DNA of 6,087 nucleotides from Burkholderiaceae bacterium (GTDB lineage: Bacteria > Pseudomonadota > Gammaproteobacteria > Burkholderiales > Burkholderiaceae), in contig JAKONL010000267.1 in assembly GCA_022701965.1 (NCBI GenBank), forward strand, positions 1 through 6,087, given 5' to 3'. The first letter of the stretch is position 1; every line of letters begins with the position of its first letter. Shown piece after piece: positions 1 to 5,196 of this stretch. The position numbers were made by a program, and so were the translations under genes. The notes under the pieces were generated by a model that was given only the letters and a program-made list of their open reading frames with translations, was not told the origin of the DNA and did no database searches.

Positions 1-1203
1 ATCCCGCACCTGGACACCGAGCGCCGCCGAGCGGTGCCGGTATTCGGGCACTTCCAGCAACGTCCGCAAGGCGTTCTCGATGGCGCGACGGCTGGCTGCG
101 GCCGGCGTGAGTCGAAGCCCCGCGCCGCAACGCGCGACACGGGCGGCGACGCCGGGCTGGTCGAACGCGATGGGCAGCGCGAGCATCGGCACCCCTGCCG
201 CCAGACCGTCCATCACGGTGTTGAGCCCGGCATGGGTGACCAGCAGGTCCGCGCGGGCGAGCACTGCCCGCTGCGGCGCGAAATCGACGACCCACGCGGC
301 GCCGGCACGCTCCACCGCTGCGACGCCTTTCGCATCCAGCCCGCCGCAATGCGCGACCAGGAGCTGCGCATTCACGGCACGGCATGCCTTCGCGATCCGC
401 AGGAAAAGCTTCAGTCGGCCACCCTGCAGCGTTCCCAGGGACGCGAAGACGAACGGCCTGTCCGGGGCGAGCTCGAAGGGCAGGGCGGCCGATGCGGCCG
501 CGGGCGGGCGCAGCGGGCCGACATGATGGAAGCCCGCGGCCGCCGCGTGGCGAGGAAAGTCGAAGGTCGCCGTGGTCTGGCTGAGCTGGAGCAGCGGAGA
601 CACGCACTCGGCCAGGGTGCGGCGAACCGGAATCCGGAGCCTTTCGCACTGCGCGGCGAGCACCCTAGAGAGCGGGCGCATCAGCCAGTCGTGGATGCGT
701 TCGCTCACGGCATTCCGGTGCAGCCCGACCTCGTCCTGTGCATAGGCCCACGGCATGACCGGCAGCGGTATGGCCGGCTCCCGGTTCACGGGCAACGCGC
801 AGGCGACGGAGACGAACGGCAGATCGAGCGCCTGTGCGACGAGGCTGCCGGCGGCTTCCATCTGGTCGGCGATCACCGCGTCGATGCGAAAGCGCTGCAG
901 AAGCACCGGGGTCTCCGTGCACAGCATGGCCGTGCATGCCGCCACGTCGCGAATCACCCGCATGAGACCGAGCGGCCCGGTCGGGCGCGCGGCACGCTTC
1001 AGGATGCCCTCGAGTGTTCCGGCCGGATGGCTTCGCAGGCCCACCGCCACGAAATGGATCCTCGGATCCTTCACCTGAGAACGCACGTCCGCCTGATGGA
1101 ACCAGAAGACCTCGTGACCGCGATCGATCAGGTTGCCGGCCAGCGCCTCGATGGCGGCTGCATGGCTGGGGAACGGAGGCGATAGAACAGCGAAACGTGT
1201 CAC
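1..1203 (-). CDS. crtX: Zeaxanthin glucosyltransferase CrtX (C-terminus cut off by window edge)
   Basis: This GT1-fold glycosyltransferase would transfer sugar from UDP-glucose to the hydroxyl groups of zeaxanthin-type carotenoids, a late step in xanthophyll biosynthesis at the cytoplasmic face of the membrane. I translated 401 codons without a stop. The N-terminus RFAVLSPPFPSH matches the start of Pantoea CrtX and supplies the acceptor-site His (H14). DQMEAAG and LPFVSVACALPVNREP follow. FASLGTLQGG begins at F253, and the nucleotide-sugar-binding region runs from H324 (HAGLNTVMDGL) to AFDQPGVA near residue 350. Known CrtX proteins are about 430 residues, so some 30 are missing beyond base 1. 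The GTG start at 1203 fits the family N-terminus; an upstream ATG at 1214 on this strand is in another frame and stops after four codons. The ribosome-binding site is weak. The gene diverges from crtE, and its direction suggests further crt genes to the left. The family call is secure; the exact acceptor is inferred. Confidence 0.93.
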   Translation of the reverse strand, partial: MTRFAVLSPPFPSHAAAIEALAGNLIDRGHEVFWFHQADVRSQVKDPRIHFVAVGLRSHPAGTLEGILKRAARPTGPLGLMRVIRDVAACTAMLCTETPVLLQRFRIDAVIADQMEAAGSLVAQALDLPFVSVACALPVNREPAIPLPVMPWAYAQDEVGLHRNAVSERIHDWLMRPLSRVLAAQCERLRIPVRRTLAECVSPLLQLSQTTATFDFPRHAAAAGFHHVGPLRPPAAASAALPFELAPDRPFVFASLGTLQGGRLKLFLRIAKACRAVNAQLLVAHCGGLDAKGVAAVERAGAAWVVDFAPQRAVLARADLLVTHAGLNTVMDGLAAGVPMLALPIAFDQPGVAARVARCGAGLRLTPAAASRRAIENALRTLLEVPEYRHRSAALGVQVRD

Positions 1204-1357
1204 GAGATCGGCATGAAAGTTGCGGTGCTGTCCTGCAGGGATGCCTGACCAATCTATCGATCTTCGTGGTTTGGGCGACGACGTGTTGCAGGACGAAACC
1301 GCAACGTCGACAGCCCCATGGCTATTCCCAAAATGCACGGCGCGACAGCGCTCACTT
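1204..1357. promoter_or_regulatory. Divergent crtX/crtE control region with imperfect dyad
   Basis: These 154 bases separate two divergently transcribed carotenoid genes and must carry both promoters if each is transcribed from here. The clearest structure is a dyad at 1279-1309. CGACG (1279-1283) and TTGC (1286-1289) on the left pair with GCAA (1301-1304) and CGTCG (1305-1309) on the right, with a two-base bulge and an 11-base centre. Such a dyad could be an operator. I found no convincing -35/-10 pair for either gene, and neither start has a clear Shine-Dalgarno sequence. Regulation from this site is inferred from position only. Confidence 0.4.
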
Positions 1358-2311
1358 ATGCAGCGACCCGATTCCGAAGAAGTGCGTGCGGACGACGAGA
1401 TCGAGTTCTGGAGACAGGCAGTGGTTCGTCGGCTGGATGCTCTGATGGCGCCCGTGGGCCATGCCGGCGATGCCGTGTGTCTGGCGATGCAGGCAGGTGT
1501 CGTGCAGGGTGGCAAGCGGGTACGTGCCCTGATGCTGATCGGCGTCTGCCGGGGTCTGGGTCTGGATCCTTTGCCCCTGCTCGACCTCGCATGCTCGCTG
1601 GAAATGATCCATGCGGCGTCGCTCTCCATTGACGACCTGCCCTGCATGGACGACGCCGACGAACGGCGCGGCCAGCCCGCGCTGCACCTGAGGTTCGGCG
1701 AATCGACGGCCCTGCTCGCCTCGATCGGGATGCTGACGCACGCGTTCAAGACCGTCGCCGAAATCGAGGACATCCCCGTCCATCTCAGGTCCAGGCTCGT
1801 CGTCCTTCTGGCCGATGCGGTCGGGCCGAACGGGCTCGTTCGCGGGCAGTACCGCGATCTGGCGTCGGGTGCGGGCAGGGCCGACGCAGCCTCGCTCAAG
1901 CAGGTCAATGAACTCAAGACAGGCATGCTCTTTCGCGCTGCCATGCTGATGCCGGCCGTGATCGCCGAAGCCGAGCCCTCGACGCTCGAAGCGATCGCCC
2001 AGCTGGCGACCGACGTCGGACATGCCTTCCAGCTGGGAGACGACCTCCAGGACGGCCGGAGCACGACCGATGGGTCCCTGACCGATCTGGACGGGCACGC
2101 CACGCTCGTCACGGCGCTCGGTCCCCAGCGTGCGCGCGCGAAATTCGAGCGGCACCTGCGGCATGCGCACCAGTCGATCGCCGTGCTCTTCCCGGAGTCA
2201 CGGCTGCTGACCGCGCTGGTGCAGCGGATCGCTGCGATGTCGCCGGCGGAACCGGTGGCTGCAGGGATTTCCGCCCACCGCACCGACGTGCAGGCACGGG
2301 TCGCGTCCTAG
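1358..2311 (+). CDS. crtE: Geranylgeranyl diphosphate synthase (CrtE-type polyprenyl synthetase)
   Basis: This cytoplasmic enzyme condenses isopentenyl diphosphate with allylic diphosphates to give C20 geranylgeranyl diphosphate, the precursor of phytoene. The protein is 317 residues, close to the roughly 300 usual for CrtE. Visible in order: GGKRVR (51-56); first Asp-rich motif DDLPCMD (92-98), with the two-residue insertion typical of bacterial type II enzymes; RRG (103-105); GQYRDL; NELKTG; and second Asp-rich motif DDLQD (228-232). The frame is open upstream to 1220. I chose ATG 1358 because DDEIEFWRQ then aligns with the N-terminus of Pantoea CrtE; no good ribosome-binding site is visible. 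Oddity: after the second motif, where Pantoea CrtE has TGKD and GKST, this protein has TDGS and GHAT (H247), so two usually conserved diphosphate-contacting lysines are absent. Divergent from crtX, convergent with the repressor. C20 specificity is inferred from context and motif type. Confidence 0.93.
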   Translation: MQRPDSEEVRADDEIEFWRQAVVRRLDALMAPVGHAGDAVCLAMQAGVVQGGKRVRALMLIGVCRGLGLDPLPLLDLACSLEMIHAASLSIDDLPCMDDADERRGQPALHLRFGESTALLASIGMLTHAFKTVAEIEDIPVHLRSRLVVLLADAVGPNGLVRGQYRDLASGAGRADAASLKQVNELKTGMLFRAAMLMPAVIAEAEPSTLEAIAQLATDVGHAFQLGDDLQDGRSTTDGSLTDLDGHATLVTALGPQRARAKFERHLRHAHQSIAVLFPESRLLTALVQRIAAMSPAEPVAAGISAHRTDVQARVAS

Positions 2312-2330
2312 CGCGCTGCCGCCGGGCGCA

Positions 2331-2945
2331 TCAGCGGAAGCGCTTGGTCATCTCGCGCACCACGCCGACGATCCTGGCGTCGCCCAGCAACCGGGTCGCG
2401 TAGCGGTGGTTGAGCGGCTTCAGGTACCGATCCCCTCCGTCGACGACGTACTGCTTGAACGTCGTGACAGACGGCATGACGAGAGCGATCACGTAGTCCC
2501 CCGAAACCGGTGCCATATCGGGTTCGACGATCAGGAGCGAGCCCGGTGGAAACGAGTCGCCCGTTGCGCTGGTCATGCAGTCGCCGTGCACGTGCATGGC
2601 GAAGGTATGACGTGTCACGTCGACGTGCGCATGTACCGTGCGGCGGGGTCGTGTCGACGGGAACGTGTCGCCGGCACGGCGATCCGGGTCGGGTGCGTCC
2701 AGAAGGAGCGGAACGGCGTCGAGCCCTTCCGGTTCCGAACCCGCATGCAGGCCGGCGAGCATCTGGTCCACGGACACGCCGAGCACCGCCGCGACACGGG
2801 ACCAGCTGGCCCGACGCGGCGCGGTGCCCCCGCAGAGTTCCCATTGATGGACCGCACCGCGACTCACGCCGACGGCCGTCGCGAACTGCTGCTGCGTCAT
2901 CGACAGGCGCTCCCGGGCGGACCGGAAGTAGTTCTGCTGCGTCAC
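2331..2945 (-). CDS. HTH/S24 repressor, CI/LexA-like, with Cys in place of the catalytic Ser
   Basis: This is a transcriptional repressor of 204 residues. The N-terminal XRE-type helix-turn-helix (about 8-63) contains MTQQQFATAVGVSRGAVHQW. A linker follows, then a C-terminal S24 peptidase fold (about 103-200). CI, LexA and UmuD relatives self-cleave at an Ala-Gly bond using a Ser-Lys dyad. Here the nucleophile motif reads HGDCM, so the residue is C123 (codon TGC at 2577-2579). The lysine is present as K164 in TFKQ. An Ala-Gly pair at A91-G92 lies 31 residues before C123, similar to the spacing in LexA and CI. The GTG start at 2945 has only a weak GGA upstream; M16 is a less likely start because it would cut into the HTH. 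The gene ends 19 bases from crtE, convergently, and lies 63 bases downstream of the solute-binding gene, with which it may be co-transcribed. Its target is unknown; its own promoter or the crt genes are possibilities. Confidence 0.9.
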   Translation of the reverse strand: MTQQNYFRSARERLSMTQQQFATAVGVSRGAVHQWELCGGTAPRRASWSRVAAVLGVSVDQMLAGLHAGSEPEGLDAVPLLLDAPDPDRRAGDTFPSTRPRRTVHAHVDVTRHTFAMHVHGDCMTSATGDSFPPGSLLIVEPDMAPVSGDYVIALVMPSVTTFKQYVVDGGDRYLKPLNHRYATRLLGDARIVGVVREMTKRFR

Positions 2946-3008
2946 GAGATCCGTCCGGGAGCTTCGTCTTGACAGGGAGGTGCGGCGCCGGCCGGACCTC
3001 TCCCGCGA

Positions 3009-4034
3009 TCACTCGGCGCGGATGTCGTTCGCCTTGACCACGTCGCCGAGCAGCTTGTAGTAGCGGGTGGTCAGCTGCGCCAGTTGCTCGGGCGTGCCGC
3101 CGCCCGCGTCGTCGCCGCGATCGGCGATCGTCTTCTGCACGTTGGGCTCCTTCAGCGCCGCGTTCATCGCGGCGTTGACCTTCCTGACGATGTCGGGACT
3201 CAGTCCCGGAGGGCCGTAGAGCCCGATGAACGAGATCACCTCGAAATCCTTGATGCCGCGTTCCCTGGTCGTCGGAACGTCCGGGAAAGCGGGTACCCGC
3301 TGCGGCCCGGTCGACACCAACGCTTTCAGCTGCCCGGACTTGACGAAAGGCGCGACGACCGACGACGCGTCGAACATCGCGGTGATGCGTCCGGCCATCA
3401 GGTCGACCATCGCGGGGCTGCTGCCGCGGTACGGCACGTGGTTCATCTTCGGCTTGCCGATGCGGTCGCGAAACAGTTCCATCGCCGTCTGCACCAGGCT
3501 GCCCGGACCGCCGGAGCCATAGTCGATTCCCTTGCCGTCCTTGTCCTGCTGCTTCACGTAGGCGATGAATTCCTCGAGGTTCTTCACCGGCAGGCTCGAC
3601 GGCACCACCAGCATCAACGAGGAGGTCAGGAGCAGGCCGATCGGCGTCATCTTGAGCGGATCGGCGACGGGCGTGTTGCGGTAGGTATGCGGGTTCAGCA
3701 CCATGTTGCTGCCGTTGCCCACCAGCAGGCGATAGCCGTCGGGCGCCGCCTTGGCGATGTAGTCGGTCGCGATGTTGCCGTTGACGCCCGGCTTGTTGTC
3801 CATGACCACGCCCTGGCCCAGGCTGGCCTGCATGCCGGCGGTCAGCACGCGGCCGGCGAAGTCGGTCTGGCCTCCGGGCGGATAGCCGACGGTGAACGTG
3901 ATCGCCTTGTTGGGATAGGCAGCCTGCGCCGATGCGGTGCCCGCCAGCATGCCGGCACCGAGGCCGCCGAGAGCCATCCGCAGGGCGCGGCGGCGCGTGG
4001 CGAATGGCGGTAGATCGTTGAATCGTGATTGCAT
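3009..4034 (-). CDS. Bug/TctC-family tripartite tricarboxylate transporter substrate-binding protein
   Basis: This periplasmic binding protein of 341 residues belongs to the Bug (Bordetella uptake gene) family, which captures carboxylates and related small organic anions for TctAB-type transporters or as sensors. The signal region includes TRRRALRMALGG, a twin-arginine-like motif, followed by a hydrophobic stretch ending ASAQA; cleavage is likely near residue 38. Mature-domain hallmarks are YPNKAITFTVGYPPGGQTD, VVMDNKPGVNGNIATDYIAKA, PDGYRLL, the VPYRGSSPAMVDLMAGRI loop, the FPDVPTTRERG segment and the YGPPGLSPDIV segment. Length is normal for the family. The ATG at 4034 is preceded by GGAGA (4041-4045). 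No TctA or TctB membrane gene is in the window, so this is probably an orphan binding protein, as is common in Burkholderiales. The ligand cannot be read from the sequence. The downstream neighbour on the same strand is the S24 repressor. Confidence 0.96.
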   Translation of the reverse strand: MQSRFNDLPPFATRRRALRMALGGLGAGMLAGTASAQAAYPNKAITFTVGYPPGGQTDFAGRVLTAGMQASLGQGVVMDNKPGVNGNIATDYIAKAAPDGYRLLVGNGSNMVLNPHTYRNTPVADPLKMTPIGLLLTSSLMLVVPSSLPVKNLEEFIAYVKQQDKDGKGIDYGSGGPGSLVQTAMELFRDRIGKPKMNHVPYRGSSPAMVDLMAGRITAMFDASSVVAPFVKSGQLKALVSTGPQRVPAFPDVPTTRERGIKDFEVISFIGLYGPPGLSPDIVRKVNAAMNAALKEPNVQKTIADRGDDAGGGTPEQLAQLTTRYYKLLGDVVKANDIRAE

Positions 4035-4040
4035 TGGGTG

Positions 4041-4080
4041 TCTCCATCAGGCTTCGACGAAGCCGCGTCGGGCGATCATA
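4041..4080 (-). promoter_or_regulatory. Leader of the Bug gene: -10-like box, hairpin and Shine-Dalgarno
   Basis: Reading leftwards, TATGAT (4075-4080) matches five of six bases of a sigma-70 -10 box, but no good -35 lies upstream. Next is a perfect 6-bp stem, GGCTTC (4059-4064 on this strand) with loop GTC and GAAGCC (4050-4055). The Shine-Dalgarno GGAGA (4041-4045) follows four bases later, seven bases before the ATG. The hairpin borders the ribosome-binding site and could affect initiation or mark an operator. Confidence 0.45.
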
Positions 4081-4164
4081 AATTGCGGCTCGTGCGCTCG
4101 GCTCGACGCATAGCGGCGACCTGGGACCGTCCGACCCGGCTTGCTCGCCCAGCGACCCGGCCGC

Positions 4165-4608
4165 CTACTTCGCAGCGGCGCGGGCGGCGTCCGCCTTGCC
4201 CTTGGCCTCGTCGGCCTTGCGTTGCAGTTCCTTGGCTTCCTTCTCGGCCTTCTGTGCTTCCGCCTCCTTGGCTTTGGCTTCCTTGTCCGAGGACATGCCG
4301 CCGGCGATCGCGCTGCCGGCCACCGAACCGACCACGCCACCGACGGCGACCGCGCCCATGGTTCCCATCAGGCCCGACCCCGCCGCTGCGGGCGCTGCGG
4401 CCGCTGCGGGTGTGGCCGCAGCCGCACCCGCGGGCGCCGCCGCGGGCGGCGTCACGGGAGCCTTGGGCGCGGTGCTGGCCGGCTGGGCCGCGCTCGGCTT
4501 GCTGCCGAAACGCTTGGCATGGGCGAGCGAGGGAACGGACAAGGCAACCGTGGAGACGACGAGAGCGACCGCGGCGGTCGCGGAGCGAAGGGATGTGGTG
4601 GTGAACAT
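4165..4608 (-). CDS. Small exported Ala/Pro-rich protein with glycine-zipper segment
   Basis: I do not recognise a named family. The 147 residues show four parts. Residues 1-31 are a Sec-type signal peptide ending AHA, so the mature protein would start KRFGSK. Residues 38-76 are an Ala/Pro-rich, probably unstructured linker. Residues 77-104 are a Gly-spaced hydrophobic stretch (GLMGTMGAVAVGGVVGSVAG) of glycine-zipper type, able to insert in or pack against membrane. Residues 105-147 are a Lys/Glu/Ala-rich, likely helical tail. There is no lipobox cysteine and no cysteine at all. The signal peptide followed by KRFG resembles the start of some exported Tim44-like proteobacterial proteins, but the Tim44 domain itself is absent. 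The ATG at 4608 has AAAGG (4616-4620) upstream. It lies 130 bases upstream of the Bug gene on the same strand. A periplasmic or envelope-associated role is inferred; the function is unknown. Confidence 0.82.
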   Translation of the reverse strand: MFTTTSLRSATAAVALVVSTVALSVPSLAHAKRFGSKPSAAQPASTAPKAPVTPPAAAPAGAAAATPAAAAAPAAAGSGLMGTMGAVAVGGVVGSVAGSAIAGGMSSDKEAKAKEAEAQKAEKEAKELQRKADEAKGKADAARAAAK

Positions 4609-4822
4609 GAGGATGCCTTTGTATGTAGGGAACGTCTGCGGACCCTAACGAAATACGTGGGGTACAGGCGTTAAGCCCTGATCCTTGCCTGTCTTTCGGT
4701 GCGTGGAACGTCCGGTGCCTGACTCGCAGTGGCAATAACCCGTGGGAATTGAAGGACAAGCGTCGTTTTGGGTAATACCAATCTCCTCTTACTAATACTT
4801 ATTAATCATCGAATTAAGCGTC
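4609..4822. other. Intergenic stretch between divergent genes, turning AT-rich near 4770
   Basis: No gene is supported here. The left part has the GC-rich composition of the window and should contain the promoter of the leftward exported-protein gene, but I see no convincing -35/-10 pair. The octamer GGAACGTC occurs twice (4629-4636 and 4706-4713), with unknown meaning. From about 4770 composition shifts sharply to AT-rich. CTCCTCTTA (4783-4791) is the exact complement of TAAGAGGAG (4897-4905), which includes the ribosome-binding site of the mini-gene at 4913. Confidence 0.5.
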
Positions 4823-4852
4823 TTGCAAATCCAATTCGAAAAAAAGCTTAAT
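4813..4852 (+). promoter_or_regulatory. Candidate promoter embedded in an inverted repeat
   Basis: TTGCAA (4823-4828) and CTTAAT (4847-4852) each match four of six sigma-70 consensus bases, with an 18-base spacer. Transcription would start near 4859 and read into the mini-gene at 4913. The element is framed by ATTAAGC (4813-4819) and GCTTAAT (4846-4852), a perfect 7-bp inverted repeat whose right arm covers the -10. AT-rich DNA yields such matches easily, so this is a moderate call. Confidence 0.35.
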
Positions 4853-4878
4853 GTTGTTGTTCGCGAATCCGATAGTGA

Positions 4879-4895
4879 TGACAATAGAGTTGTCA
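4879..4895 (+). promoter_or_regulatory. Perfect 17-bp dyad just upstream of a ribosome-binding site
   Basis: TGACAA (4879-4884), spacer TAGAG, TTGTCA (4890-4895) forms a perfect dyad. It ends five bases before AGGAG (4901-4905). As DNA it could be an operator; as RNA it would be a 6-bp hairpin beside the ribosome-binding site. The binder is unknown. Confidence 0.45.
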
Positions 4896-4912
4896 ATAAG
4901 AGGAGTTCGCTA

Positions 4913-5032
4913 ATGACTGTAATTATAAAATATTCGTTAGTTTATTCTCATGTAACAATTTTGGTTACATCTTTGAGAAATATTATTTCTGCAATCGGAT
5001 CCCTGTCCGAGGCCGCTTCCGCCGCCGCGTAG
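4913..5032 (+). CDS. Possible 39-residue hydrophobic peptide or leader peptide
   Basis: The case for a gene rests on AGGAG (4901-4905) seven bases before ATG 4913, and on an open frame of 39 codons ending at TAG 5030-5032. The peptide begins MTVIIKYSLVYSHVTILVTS: a largely hydrophobic stretch over residues 3-21, then R22, IISAIG and a small-residue tail SLSEAASAAA. It could span or coat a membrane. The first two thirds are AT-rich and the last third GC-rich, so the frame crosses a composition boundary. An in-frame TTG at 4823 would add 30 residues but coincides with the candidate -35. Possible identities are a type I toxin-like small protein, a regulatory leader peptide for the downstream secreted-protein gene, or chance. 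I recognise no family. Confidence 0.4.
   Translation: MTVIIKYSLVYSHVTILVTSLRNIISAIGSLSEAASAAA
4945..4979 (+). promoter_or_regulatory. Extended stem-loop or operator dyad inside the mini-gene
   Basis: ATGTAAC (4950-4956) and GTTACAT (4964-4970) are perfect inverted repeats around AATTTTG. The stem can be lengthened by TTCTC (4945-4949) pairing with GAGAA (4975-4979), leaving four bases (4971-4974) bulged on the right side. The core resembles a TGTAA-N9-TTACA operator, but I cannot assign a regulator. In RNA it would be a 12-bp bulged hairpin. Confidence 0.45.
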
Positions 5033-5099
5033 AAATCCTTCAGAACGGGGGGCGCTCCAGGAGTCACCTGCGTCGCGGACCCCGCCCTTTTCCCTCTGT

Positions 5100-5123
5100 A
5101 GCCCGGCCTGAAAGCCGGGTTTT
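5100..5123 (+). terminator. Rho-independent terminator
   Basis: CCCGGC (5102-5107), loop CTGAAA, GCCGGG (5114-5119), then TTTT (5120-5123). The stem can extend by G-T and A-T pairs at its base. It ends transcription entering from the left, 68 bases after the mini-gene stop and 73 bases before the secreted-protein start, so it could end the mini-gene transcript or act as an attenuator. Confidence 0.85.
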
Positions 5124-5196
5124 CCGTGAACGGCTTGCATCAGCTCGTGGCGGCGCCCTGCGCGCAATTTTTTCAATTTTCTTTGTGGGATTTAAT

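Noticed and set aside
34..1185. Long rightward open frame of 383 codons opposite crtX
   Set aside because: The leftward frame from 1203 gives a clear CrtX protein; this is its GC-rich antisense shadow with an Arg/His-rich, domain-free translation.
665..1252. Leftward open frame of 195 codons in another frame of crtX
   Set aside because: Overlaps CrtX out of frame and shows no recognisable domain.
1220..1357. N-terminal extension of CrtE from TTG 1220 or ATG 1241
   Set aside because: The added residues have no counterpart in CrtE relatives, and AGGG sits too close to ATG 1241.
1352..2170. Leftward open frame of 272 codons opposite crtE
   Set aside because: Antisense to a gene with full prenyltransferase motifs; no motifs of its own.
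2946..3008. Possible terminator after the Bug gene
   Set aside because: GGGA-GGT can pair with ACC-TCCC only with a bulge, and no T-run follows.
3084..4013. Rightward open frame of 309 codons opposite the Bug gene
   Set aside because: Shadow frame, rich in His, Arg and Asp, with no domain or ribosome-binding site.
2308..4047. Leftward open frame of 579 codons spanning the repressor and Bug genes
   Set aside because: Runs out of frame through two well-supported genes; the translation is low-complexity Arg/Gly/Pro-rich.
4629..4713. Direct octamer repeat GGAACGTC
   Set aside because: Two 8-base copies are expected by chance at this scale, and no further copies mark a site array.
4029..4759. 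Overlapping Arg/Pro-rich open frames on both strands
   Set aside because: They shadow the exported Ala/Pro-rich protein, which alone has a signal peptide, an ordered domain layout and a ribosome-binding site.
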